Below, one piece after another: positions 8,662 to 18,415 of a stretch of DNA of 25,627 bases; the stretch's first letter is position 1, and every line of letters starts with the position of its first letter. A model generated the notes under the pieces. That model was given only the letters and a program-made list of their open reading frames with translations, had not been told where the DNA came from and ran no database searches. This stretch comes from Basidiobolus meristosporus CBS 931.73 (lineage: Eukaryota > Basidiobolomycota > Basidiobolomycetes > Basidiobolales > Basidiobolaceae). The translations under genes and the position numbers were made by a program. Location: NCBI GenBank assembly GCA_002104905.1, contig MCFE01000927.1, positions 1 to 25,627 of the forward strand, in the 5' to 3' direction.

Positions 8662-9116
8662 ATCTTTAGAGCCAATTCAGTATCAAGCAAGCTTTATATA
8701 AATCAAAAGTTCATCAACATGGGGAAGAAGCCAGATGATGACATACTACAACTCATTACCAGAATAGAGATACTAGCAGAAGAACTATACAGTATTAATG
8801 CTTGTGTAGATGATGAAGAAAAGATAGTCTGTCTGCTTTGTAGCCTACCAGACAAGTGTGGGCCACTCATAATTTCTTTTCAAAGTAGAGAAGACAATTT
8901 GACCTTAGAGTATGTCATAAGAAACTTCTCCATGAAGAACTCAGATGTAATGATCAAGTGGAGAAATTGAGGAGAACTCTTTATTCAGCTCAGAAAGGCA
9001 CACAGAAAAGAAGGGAAAGCAACAAAACCAAAGAAAACCTGGATGCTGTAAGTATTGTAAGAAGCCAGGGCACTGGGCAAAAGAATGCAATAAGAAGCCA
9101 GCCAACAAAAAACACA
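8662..9116 (+). pseudogene. Copia gag fragment (plus strand)
   Basis: The translation parallels the gag of the minus copia element: FRANSVSSKLYINQKFINMG, KKPDDDILQLITR, LAEELYSINACVDDEEKI, LCSLPDKCGPLIISF. Frameshifts near 8920 and 8990 break it. The zinc knuckle CKYCKKPGHWAKEC is still readable at about 9050-9095 in a different frame from the surrounding ORF. The fragment begins just after Harbinger copy 1 and lacks the first ~80 residues of gag. It ends at about 9116, where gypsy RNase H sequence begins with no protease or integrase of copia type between. Confidence 0.85.
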
Positions 9117-10809
9117 CTCAAGAATGAACTTGCTAAGCTGCCAAACTCAAGAATACCTGACTTCAGGAAAGAGTTTACTCTGTGCACAGATGCTTCAAAT
9201 TATGCAATTGGTGGAGTGTTGAGCCAAGAACACAAGGGAAAGGAGAACCCTGTTGCCTTTGAATCCATCAAACTGAACTCAGTAGAACAAAACAATCCAG
9301 TGCATGAGAAGGAGATGCTTGCTATAATACACTGTTTGAAGTCATGGAGATGCTATATTGAAGGAGTCAAATGCACTGTGAAAACTGATCATGCCTCAGT
9401 CAAGTATATATTTACTCAGAAGGTACTCTCTAGAAGAATGATAAGATGGAGTGAATACATTCAGCAATTTGATTTAGAGATTGTCTTCTGCCCTGGAAAA
9501 CACAACATGGTTGCTGATGTCTTATCAAGATTAGAACAAGTTGCACAACTCAACTTGGTGCATGAATTGGATTGGCCTAGCCTATTACCAAAGTACTTGG
9601 AGGACCAAGCCATTCCTAATGAGGTGGATGAAGATATCAAGAAGATAATCCGGGATGAAGCCAACAAGTTTATAGTACAGGATGAAGCACTCTACCAAGT
9701 TGTTGATGGAGGCCTTATTGCCTATTGCCCTTATGTTGCTTGCTTGGATTTAATACATAAGCTACACAATGGATATGGACATCTTGGAACTGACGCAACT
9801 TACAGCCTAGTGAAAGCCAGAGTATGGTGGTCTAGAATGTAACATGACATTAAGAAGCTAGTGAAAACATGCCCAAATGCCAAATCAAACAAGGCCAACC
9901 ACAGAGAATTACCAAACTCTTTCCCTTGGTGCCTGTAAGACCATTTGAAAGATGGGGAATTGACTTTATTGGAAGACTGCCAACTACCAGGAGAAGCAAC
10001 TGTTGGATCCTAGTAGCAATTGACCATGCCATTAAATGGCCAGTGGCAAAGCTGTACCTATAGCCAGTGAGGAAGAAGTTGCAAGTTTCATCTATCATGA
10101 GATCCTTATGAAGTTTGGATGCCCTGCAGTGATTCTATCTAATAGAGGTGCAAACCTTATGGCAAAGACATTGGAAGCTTACCTGTAAGTGCAGCAGATT
10201 AAACACTTGAAAACCTTGGCATATCACCCCAGAACTAATGGAGTCACTGAACGGTTTAATGGTTTATTTGTAAGAATGCTGACCAAGTATGCAAATGGAG
10301 TTGTCAGTATATGGGATGAGTATATAGACCAAGCACTCATAGCATGCAGAGTCAGAGTACACAACACCACCCAACAATTGCCATTTTACTTAGTGTATGG
10401 ATGTGAACCAAGGATTCCAGGGGATCTCACACAACCAAAGCTTACAGACACCTTAGAAGATGAACTCAGTCAGCCAAGTAGATACCAGCAAATGCCACAA
10501 AGATGTCAAGAGGCACAGACCAAAGTATCTCAAAGTGCAGAAAAGATGAGGTAGAGATTTGATAAGACTATAGCACCAGAAGCATTAACAGTTGGGAACT
10601 TTGTATTGCTAAGAAACAATACTTGGAAGAAGCTTGAGCCACAATGGACAAGACCATTCAAGATCATCAGAGAACGTCCATTTGCAACTTACCAACTAGT
10701 GGACAAACAAGGCAATATACATGAGGACTTAGTACATAGGGACAGACTCAAGCTTGCAAGACTTGCTGATAATACTGAACCATCAAGATATTGGTATCAC
10801 AAGAAATGA
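9117..10809 (+). pseudogene. Gypsy RNase H and integrase (3' half of a Ty3/gypsy pol)
   Basis: RNase H reads FTLCTDASNYAIGGVLSQ, HEKEMLAIIHCLKSW, TDHASVKYIF and NMVADVLSRLEQ, with the acidic residues present. Integrase follows with its zinc region (HNGYGHLGTDATYSLVKARV), then a TAA stop at 9840-9842 and a frameshift near 9875 inside the Cys pair. The core reads RWGIDFIGRLPTT (first D), ILSNRGANL where Asn replaces the usual second Asp, and HPRTNGVTERFN (third E). Stops lie near 10061, 10186-10188 and 10552-10554. The C-terminal segment EPQWTRPFKIIRERP and HRDRLKLAR ends at 10809. RNase H before integrase is the gypsy order. RT and everything upstream are missing. Confidence 0.9.
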
Positions 10810-10835
10810 GGTTCAAGAGAACCCTATTGGCTCTA

Positions 10836-10846
10836 GTAGGGGAGAA
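10836..10846 (+). other. Polypurine tract of the gypsy element
   Basis: AGTAGGGGAGAA lies immediately before the LTR start and just after the integrase stop, in the position expected for the plus-strand primer. Confidence 0.6.
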
Positions 10847-11216
10847 TATTATGATCTGCTACTTGAATGTTTAGGTTTGATCAGTTCTTAGTCAAGTCAA
10901 TTAGTTATATGTTTAGCTTATCAGTATATCAGTATCTTCTATCAAATTGGTAGCATTAGTCAGCAATTGAATCAGCAGAACCTTATCATACAGAAATAGA
11001 TATATTAAGAAGGATCTTATTAGGTGATGATGATGCAATCAAATGAGTCATCAGCCACAGCCTACATTAGGAAATAAATTGGTAAGCAATTCATCTGGAA
11101 AAATGTATATAAGGAGCGGCTGGAACCTCAATAAAAGTGAGTTCAAGTTTTAGTGAATAAAATACTAGCTAGACTCCCTATTCCTCTACAACTCTTACAC
11201 CAAGACTTGTAATACA
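10847..11216 (+). repeat. Gypsy 3' LTR (370 bp)
   Basis: It starts TATTATGATC (a mutated TGTTATGATC, as seen in the minus-strand relative ending at 12958) and ends CTTGTAATACA. A TATA-like box (TGTATATAAGGAGC) lies near 11104-11117, followed by a conserved AACCTCAATAAAA segment. It aligns along its length with the 369-bp LTR at 12590-12958. The next base, 11217, is already copia RT coding sequence. Confidence 0.8.
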
Positions 11217-12150
11217 AGTGACCAAGATATACTTAAACAGACAAAATCAGATCTCTTCAGCATGGCTGAGATCAAAGATCTTAGAAAATAGAGTTATTTC
11301 CTTGAAGTTAAAGTAATTTCAACATACCTACGCAGGAAACTGTGCTGAATCAGTCTAAGTACACTAGGGAGAGTCTTAGGCACTTCTAAATGTAAAATTG
11401 CATGCCTGCAGCTACCTATATGGACAATAATCTAAAGTTGATCAAATCTCAGCCAGTTTTTTGAGAAAATGGCTCTAATATGGGCCAAAGCTTTCCCTAT
11501 CAATCAATGGTTTATAGCCTGATGTACGTGATAGTGTCAACATGTCCAGATATTGCAGTGGCAGTTGGGACAGTAAGTTGACTCATGCACAATTATTGAT
11601 TGGATCAGATCACAGCAGTTAAGCAGATTTTGAGATACTTACTACCTACCACACATATGGTACTTGATTACTCTGGAGCAGCTAATAGGCAGAAATGTGA
11701 TGGTTATAGTGATTCAGATTGGTGTAGAGATCTGATTGACAGATGCTCTACCACTGTGTATGTATATCTTTATGCTGGTGCATATATTACTTGGAATTAC
11801 AAGAAACAACCAACTGTGGCCCTATCTACAACTGAAGCTGAATATATGGCTGCTTACCAAGTAGCTAAGGTGGCTATATGGCTATGGAAATTATTCAAAG
11901 ACTTGGGCTTTAATTCAGATAAACCAACATGAATTTTCAAATATAATCAAAGTTATATTTCAATAGCTTGAAATCCTACTACTCATGCCTGAACTAAGCA
12001 CACAGATATAGTACTCCACTTTGTGAGAGAAGCTGTCAAAAACAACTTGGTAGAGTTAGTTTACTATCTAACTGACAAAATGGTGGCAGATGTATTGACA
12101 AAACCACCAGCTAGATCACAAATTGAGAATCTTCAAGAGGAATTAGGATT
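11217..12150 (+). pseudogene. Copia RT C-terminal part and RNase H (plus strand)
   Basis: The sequence begins mid-RT with SDQDILKQTKSDLFS, matching SDQEALKQTKSDLFS of the minus copy, and is heavily broken to about 11600. An open stretch at 11600-11932 then encodes RNase H: ITAVKQILRYL, DGYSDSDWCRDLIDR, STTEAEYMAAYQ, LFKDLGFNSDK. A stop follows, but the remains run on to KMVADVLTKPP near 12080-12110. The YVDD box region is absent because the fragment starts downstream of it. The polypurine tract and LTR follow in the correct order. Confidence 0.87.
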
Positions 12151-12175
12151 AGGAAGTTATTTAGTTAAGGGGGAG

Positions 12176-12478
12176 TGCTGAGATATTGGACTATTTAGTA
12201 ACATTCAGCAGCTAAAAATTACTTAACAATTCTAAACTAGTCTTGGTCACTGTAGGACTAATTTGCAGCCCCTACTTTGCCAGTTTCTTCACATCTCTTA
12301 TCCTATAATTACACCCCTGTAGTGATGATCAATTTAACATTTTTTGCAAATGCTATGTACTAACCCTGAAACTGTTACAGAACGCTCCTGAATGTTAACA
12401 AACCCTCCATACTTAGTGTTACAGCTGTACTACTTCTACAAAGGTAATAATACTGATCCTCTTCATGAAGAAACAACA
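12176..12478 (+). repeat. Copia 3' LTR (plus strand), 3' limit tentative
   Basis: It starts TGCTGAGATATTGGACTATT after the G-rich tract ending at 12175 and aligns with the reverse complement of 237-1 as far as 12412. From there to 12478 nothing in the window is available for comparison. The end is placed at AAACAACA because copia LTRs end in CA and this would complement the TGTTG start. Confidence 0.75.
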
Positions 12479-12589
12479 GTTCAACTGTGATCATTATTTC
12501 TTGATAAGTTCCTTTTATCCAAATTACTTCTTAAATTGCAACAGCTTCTTCTTTCTTCAGGGGGGAGGTTTCTGGTCAATGCTGTTGCT
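12479..12589. other. Short unassigned spacer between two LTRs
   Basis: No gene is visible. A CTTCAGGGGGGAGG purine-rich patch near 12556-12569 resembles a polypurine tract but is not followed by a recognisable LTR start. Confidence 0.4.
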
Positions 12590-12958
12590 AATATTACAAG
12601 CCCTGATATGAGAGTGGTAGAGGGACACTAGTTTAGCCAGTAAAGTATTCACTAAAACTTGAACCAATTTTGTTGAGGTTCCAGCTGCTCTTTATATATA
12701 TTTTGCCAGATAATTTGCAGACTAATCCAATTTCCTATTGTGTGATGTGGCTGATGACTTATTTGAGTGCATCATCAAGACCCAATTAGATTTTACTTGA
12801 TTTATCCATTTCTTTCTCATAAGGCTCAGCTGACTCTGCTGTTGACTAACACCACTAATTTGGTAGATCATACTGGTATCATGATAGGCTAAACAGAAGA
12901 CTATATGATATTCCTACAAACTAGTCCTATTTAAACTTTCAAGCTGTGGATCATAACA
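12590..12958 (-). repeat. Gypsy LTR (minus strand, 369 bp)
   Basis: The reverse complement begins TGTTATGATCCACAGC and ends near TTGTAATAT. It shares with the 10847-11216 LTR the TCATCAGCCACA segment, the TATATATAAAGAGC box and AGCTGGAACCTCAA. It belongs to the same family but is clearly diverged. It abuts RNase H coding sequence instead of a polypurine tract. Confidence 0.8.
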
Positions 12959-13160
12959 TATGTACTGGATAGCTTTGCTCTGCTGGGTTCAGTTTCTTGA
13001 ATTCAAAAGCAGCTGGGTATTCCTTTCCCACATGTTTTTGGCTCAGTACTCCAGCAATTCAATAATCCAATGCATCTGTGTAGAGTGTAAAATCTTTTCT
13101 GAAGTCAGATATTCTCAGCCTTATCAGCATTCAAAGTGATTTATTTCTGTTGAAACTTCA
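12959..13160 (-). pseudogene. Gypsy RNase H fragment fused to an LTR
   Basis: Minus translation gives LQKRFYTLYTDALDY, IAGVLSQKHVGKEYPAAFEF and KKLNPAEQSYPV, with stops. These are homologous to the plus-strand RNase H at about 9165-9305. The rest of RNase H and all of integrase are missing, and the LTR starts a few bases later, so an internal deletion joined mid-RNase H to the LTR. Confidence 0.75.
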
Positions 13161-13749
13161 GTTGTTCCTCAATTGCCAGTTGTAATAACCCATACAAGTC
13201 CCTATACCCTACACTAACATTAAGCCCAACACCACACTCAACAAGTAACTCCATCAAAATCTACCACTCAATAAGTATTTCTGCTATATCACTCCATTTC
13301 TATGAAATTAGTGGGAGCCCAACAGCTTTATGCCACTGTTCTTTCACTGGTTCCCATATATCCTGATCTTCAGCTGACACTTAAAGGTCTAGCACCTCAT
13401 CTGCCAGTCATTGCAAAAAAGTCCTGCAATATTCAAGTGAGTACAGCTCTTGAAGATGTGCTGCAACCTCCTGGAGGGCCTATTAATGCTCCACAGTTCC
13501 ACTGAAGGCATTGTGATAACATTTTGAGTTCTTGACATTGATACTGTGTCTGTCAGTTGAATCTCCATTCTGTTAGCAATGTTGCCTTACTCTACAAGCT
13601 CATCTACCCCGCTGGAGTGTAGCACAACTGGCTGCACTTCCAACACTTGTGAGAGCAACAGTTCTCTTGTTGGTAACTCTCATTGGCAATGATGGGTTTC
13701 AGTCTGCTCTGGGCTTACAGTATTAATTGTCAAGAGCTGCAATTAATTG
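13161..13749. other. No recognisable feature
   Basis: Neither strand gives a protein with family motifs. The longest open frame (plus, 67 codons at 13302-13505) has no supporting features. The stretch at 13180-13290 is unusually rich in C and A on the plus strand. It may be more of the degenerate region to its right. Confidence 0.5.
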
Positions 13750-13827
13750 GCAGGAACTTCAGCTTTTATCTCATGCCTCCCTGTCTCTGGCTTGGGTAGA
13801 CTTTTTTAGCTTTACCTTTTCCTTTTT

Positions 13828-14033
13828 CACTGCCAGGTCTTGCACTACTACTTTGTCTGAGTGCTTATTGTATTGAACTATATTTTCTCTTTGCTAAATA
13901 CTACTCTGATGCATATGATTACCCTGCTTGTCCCTTACTGGCACTCTGCAGGCAACCTAATACTTCTTTCCTGCTTGTCTCAAGGTCTCAGCCCATGGTG
14001 TGATAGGCTCCTGAGGTAGCTGCTAGTTCTTAT
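13828..14033 (-). repeat. Diverged tandem repeat, unit a
   Basis: This unit aligns with 14034-14243. Shared anchors on plus are CACTGCCAGGTC against CACCGCCAGATC, TTTGTCTGAGTGCTT against TTTGACTGAGTGCTT, and GTAGCTGCTAGTTCT against AAAGCTGCTGGTTTT. Identity is moderate, so the duplication is old. Confidence 0.6.
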
Positions 14034-14243
14034 CACCGCCAGATCCTTCACTGTTACTTTGACTGAGTGCTTCTTGAGTAGAACTACACGTTTTCCTTGG
14101 AAAATGTTGTACTGGTGCATCTGTGTCTGCCTGCTTTTCCCTGATCAGCACTCTTTTATCTACCTGATGGCTCTTTGATGCTTGTTTGGACCTTTTGGCC
14201 CTACTTGTAGCAGGCTCTTGAGAAAGCTGCTGGTTTTTAGTCA
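14034..14243 (-). repeat. Diverged tandem repeat, unit b
   Basis: This is the partner of 13828-14033. On minus it encodes QQLSQEPATSRAKRSKQAS and later QEALSQSNSEGSGGDKN, whose counterparts in unit a are QLPQEPITPWAETLRQAG and a stop-interrupted tail. Confidence 0.6.
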
Positions 14244-15200
14244 TTGTACCTTTGTTCTTCAGCCTCTGATAGCTTCTGCTATTCTTGAAATACTTTCTTA
14301 GCATACCAATGCTAGCCCAAGATCTGTGTGCTTTTTTGAATCCAGCATAATGCTAATAGAACAAGTCAAGTGCATTCTGCTTGGCCTTGAGCTGCTGATG
14401 GTCACATGATATGCTGGCCTTAAGGTGTTGGCATGCTTGACTTCTAATGGCCTCTTGAATATTAGCCCACTGTTTGTCATTACACTCAGCAGCTTCACAG
14501 ATCTTCAATTTCTTTTGACTTTTAGGCTTTAATGTCAACACTAGACTTTCTGCCTCCCCTGCTGCGATAGGTTTTCCTGTGGGCTTTATCTTTGGGCACT
14601 GTTGTTGTGCTTCAAAGACTCTGCGGTGGTCTGCTGCAGTTACATTGGGAAATGGCTCAGCTCTTGGCTGTGAAATTGAGCAACTTGAGTATCTTTTTTT
14701 CAGCAAAAACACTGCTTTCTCTACATGGGACATTGATTACTCCACACCTTTTATCCACACAGCCTGGTTCTGGACTATTTCCTGATTTCTCTGGGCCGTT
14801 GCATCCATCCTATCACCTACTGCACCTAATAGGCTCATTGATGCTTTGGTAAGAGCTGACAGAATACTTGCTAATATGGGTAGTGGTGTTGTTTTGATGG
14901 CTACTTGCTGGTCTTCAACTGAAGATACTGGTTTTGCTACATTCTCAACTGCCTCAGTATTATGGTCAGCTTGCAGCTCCACAGAGATTCCCAATTACCT
15001 ACATGACTAAGAGCCTGAAAAGCTCACATTATTCCCTTCAGTGGGCACCCTATCCACAGGGTGTTTATTGGTTGTAGCCCCACTTGTCAAACAGAATTGC
15101 AAAGTAAGCTGTTGTCAAGTCATTCTTCTGCTGCTGTCATCAGTGGGGTTTGGTTAGGAGCCAGGCAACTCAATCCATACATACCATCAAGACCCCATCA

Positions 15201-15499
15201 GGAGACTGCTATAGTATCAGCAGCTTGGAATTAATGATCATCCACACATTCTTATGACCAGATTCCAACAGAGCATGGCTAATTTATAGCCAAATAAAGT
15301 TAAAGGCAAAACTGAATTTGTAGAGTATTTTGCCAAGGATGGCATGGCATTGTTGTGGTCTTAATATGCTCCACAACTATTTAAGTGGATCTAACTAGCC
15401 AGTACATACAATTGCCTTATATGGCAAAAAACATGGCAGTATTTTGATGGCCTCATTGCAAGCCTCTAATGGCATTATTACAGCAGTGTGGCCAGTGAC
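15201..15499. other. No recognisable feature
   Basis: This is AT-rich sequence lying between the unidentified coding relic and the possible transposase relic. Both strands are full of stops, and no repeats shared with other parts of the window were found. Confidence 0.45.
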
Positions 15500-16068
15500 A
15501 GCTAGTTCTATAGAATGCTACCATACCAATTTACCAAATGGTATTTCTTTTTTCTACCTCCCCTTGTGCAATTTATATATTCCACTGCAGAAGCACCCCT
15601 CTTTATTTGCTTGAACACTACTAATGTGGGTATTCCACATATTGCTCAAATCAAAAAATATTATGGCCTTCTGCTTGCTAACCTCCATAAATATGCACAC
15701 CTGCTGCAAGTAACATACTTCTGTAACCTCAACTTTACAGCTTTTTAGTGTGAAACTTGCAAAGTAACCATATATCTTGTATTGCTGGCAACATACACAT
15801 CATGCAGACATATGCTTGGTTGCAACCACTTCTGCCATGCATACCTCCTGATTATCTGCAAGGAATTTTTAGGTATTTAGCCAATATATTCCTTCTCACT
15901 GCTGGATTCTGGTCCCCTGTATAGGTGTATTCTAGCTCTTGTTTGTGTGATTCTATGTTGCATGATGTAGAAATTGGCTTGCAACCAAAAGAAATCTGTC
16001 TATCTTGGTAGCGTTCTCCTAATAGAAATAAGTTACTAGTTGCACACAACCTAACTTTGCATCACTAA
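15500..16068 (-). pseudogene. Possible C-terminal remains of a CACTA/Tnp2-type transposase
   Basis: A minus ORF at 16049-15852 (about 65 codons) reads LFLLGERYQDRQISFGCKPI and LEYTYTGDQNPAVRRN. It is followed downstream by stop-broken sequence that still looks coding. Placement supports the call: Harbinger copy 2 sits at 16072-19483 with an ACT duplication, and on its other side the same strand encodes a Tnp2-like transposase (20700-19487). This may therefore be the split-off downstream part of one gene. The sequence itself lacks a decisive motif. Confidence 0.35.
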
Positions 16069-16071
16069 ACT
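16069..16071. repeat. Target site duplication ACT, left of Harbinger copy 2
   Basis: ACT precedes AGACTTGTTCC and is repeated at 19484-19486 directly after the right end. This supports the element limits. Confidence 0.75.
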
Positions 16072-16082
16072 AGACTTGTTCC
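16072..16082 (+). repeat. Left terminal inverted repeat, Harbinger copy 2
   Basis: AGACTTGTTCC is the exact inverse of 19473-19483. The next inward element is TGTGCC...GGCACA (about 16090-16110), a looser version of the palindrome in copy 1. Confidence 0.88.
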
Positions 16083-16814
16083 ATCGTACTGTGCCAGGGC
16101 GCGCGGCACAATCTGCGGTTGCAAAGAACAATCGGGCGCGATATTATAGCTACCAGAAGGCAGGATCATTCTTGGACGATTTTGCACTATGCGGGATGAT
16201 CTTGCACACTATGGCACAATCTGACACAATGAGGTTGGCGCGGATGATGGCGCCAACTCGTAATGCTTGCTTCACGTGCGCAATCGGATACCGCTATAAT
16301 GGCAGGTAAAATCCGGTATTTGGATATGTTTCTTTAATGTAAATGGAAATAAATGTGTATCACACTATAAAATACACTGATACTTACCATTTTGGTTACC
16401 CTCACTCCAATTGGACGGTATCTCAGTGGTTAATTGGTCCAAAAGTATCCTGAAGCTGGCAGCCCCCAATTGGCTCATTGACTACTGAAAAAGCTACCTG
16501 ATTTGCCATCAAATATCCCATTTTGCCCATTGAGCAAGTAAATCCCTGATCCTAGTGATTGGGCAAGGTGTCATAGCTAGCACGCAAGCAATTGTGTAGG
16601 TGCGAAACAGATCCAATAGCTGCACTGGTATTACAGATGACGTATATATATGCAGGGTGTTTATTTAGAGGGGTTCTGTCTCAAATGTGAGACGACCTTG
16701 ATATTACTTATATCAAAAATTTGATGATCACTGATTTGCGATGGCTCAATTTGGATTGCAAAAAAAAAGGGTTGTCGGGATCATTACAAATGTGAGCAAT
16801 TCAAGGCAATTGCA

Positions 16815-18056
16815 TCATCTTCTCCTGGGTTTTTTTCTCACAGGGATTACTACTGAAGCATTTGGTAGTGACTCACTTTGCACACCTATACTACTTCCTG
16901 GCTGACTATCATCTTGGCTACTTGTGTATTTGTAGTCAGTATTTTGCCTCCTAGTTGATGAGTGCAATGCTGCAGCTTGACCATGCTGAATCGCTCCGAC
17001 TGAACCAACTGAACCAACTGAACCGGCCTGTAGTGCCACGCGCTGACGTGTTCTTTTACTTGCCAAGGGCTCTGGTGGTTGAGTCACTTCATGTTGGTCA
17101 TCATCAGTCAGTTCACCAGAAGTAACTCGCTGATGGTCAGGCAAAACGGCACGCGCAGGCACGCCTTGACGCGTTGAGATGGCCCTTGGCTGAGTTCAAT
17201 GTGATGCCGCATGTTAACACAACTCGGTCCGCTCCAATGGACTTGTGTCTAAATGAGCAGTTTGGCGAGTTCTGATAGTTTTGCTCTGAAGCGCTCGCGT
17301 TGACTTGACGCGGGGTGTTCTGGTAAAGGGTGTTGGCATGGTCTGGACTGACGTGCACCGGCGTGCTGTGGTTGCAAGAGATGGTAGGGAATCCAGCAAG
17401 GCGTGCTGGCGTGATCTAGACGATGTTGCTTGCGGTCTGTATTCTTCCTCCTGAAGCTCACCATCTGATTCCTCAAGGTATTCACTTACCCTCTGTATGA
17501 TACTTTGGAGCTGTTGCCTGGATGAGTCCCGTGTATATTGCTCTTGGAAGCCACTTAGCTCTACTAATATATCACGTAGTACATTTGTCATTTGAGGCAA
17601 AAACTCATTCAAAATCTCTTTGGTTCCCAAAGTTCAGGCACAAACGGACTTGTCCGGCCCGTACTGTGCAAATTGCGCACAAAATTGTTCCCGCGTGGCT
17701 TCCTCGTCAAATCCCCTCACTCTCAGCTCATTCTTGATTTCAATACTTGTCTTGTTATATATCTTTTTACATACATCGGCTGGCATCTTGATGTAGAACT
17801 CATGCCACAGCTTTCTACTCAAATTCTTCCATCTTTGTCGACTCTCTGAGGTATCTAGTTCTGCTAGATTAATCAGTAGTGCCCAAATATCTGTATGAAG
17901 GCTCATCATAGACACTTGGGCCATACTAAAATCATTTGGCAAGAACTCAAACGGCTCCGACATAGACTTTTCCGGTCCGGACCGCGCTTGTGAGCTGGGG
18001 GATGGGTTTTGTCTGGGTTGTACTAAAGATGAGTTGAGGCTTGGTATGGGGACCAT
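16815..18056 (-). pseudogene. Harbinger accessory ORF, copy 2, two in-frame stops
   Basis: The same reading frame as the intact copy 1 ORF spans 413 codons from ATG 18056. A TGA at 17634-17636 replaces the serine codon TCA in the RASTLG segment. A TAA at 17214-17216 replaces a glutamine codon in ESRQHAA, and two neighbouring codons changed too (SR to LC). Five residues (of RVGSTRA) are deleted. The N-terminal piece (140 residues) would keep the tryptophan-containing region but lose the disordered tail and basic C-terminus. No frameshift is present, so decay is recent and by substitution. Confidence 0.92.
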
Positions 18057-18415
18057 AGCAACGGATTTGGATACTTATACAGCAGTATATTGGCATCAAC
18101 CTGGTCTTATATGAAATGTATATGAAAACTAAAGTGATTGTTGAATTTTCCATATATTATGCATGATGCATCTCGGATTGCGTTGACACGGATCAGATCA
18201 CATCAATTGCAGATTTCCTATTTGATTATAGACCTATGATTAAAGCATCAATAAAAGTACCAAGGCATTGTTTGCGGATGATTTTTGCGACATAATGATG
18301 GGATACATGGCAATTGATGGAGATTTAACCATAATGTGTTAAAAATCAGATAAATAACGCAGATCACGCCAAATCAATTCAAACTGCCTCCATACAATCA
18401 TCCATCAATTTTAAT
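18057..18415. promoter_or_regulatory. Divergent intergenic region, Harbinger copy 2
   Basis: This is the counterpart of 7192-7550 and nearly unchanged, including the ATGCATGATGCAT dyad. Copy 2 differs just upstream of the transposase ATG (AGATCACGCCAAATC against AGATTGCGTTGAATT). Its promoter role is inferred from the head-to-head gene layout. Confidence 0.45.

Larger units (their letters stand above)
13750..15200 (-). pseudogene. Degenerate unidentified coding region (about 480 codons)
   Basis: A single minus-strand frame stays coding-like for more than 1.2 kb despite stops at 14737-14739 (TAA), 14353-14355 (TAG), near 14990 and others. Readable pieces include TNKHPVDRVPTEGNNVSFSG at the upstream end, ASILSALTKASMSLLGAVGD, then KICEAAECNDKQWANIQEAI, RSQACQHLKASISCD and KKAHRSWASIGMLRKYFKNS, then a Lys/Ser/Gln-rich tail. 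The tail contains a diverged 206-210 bp duplication. The mid-part looks folded (Cys/Trp/His residues, helical), whereas the ends look disordered. I do not recognise the family. Its position next to CACTA/Tnp2 remains on the same strand makes it a candidate second gene of that element, which is inference only. Confidence 0.5.

Noticed and set aside
12556-12569. GGGGGGAGG patch as another polypurine tract and LTR start
   Set aside because: No TG-starting LTR sequence shared with other copies follows it.
13302-13505. 67-codon plus ORF as a host gene
   Set aside because: It is short, has no motifs, and is surrounded by degenerate repeats.
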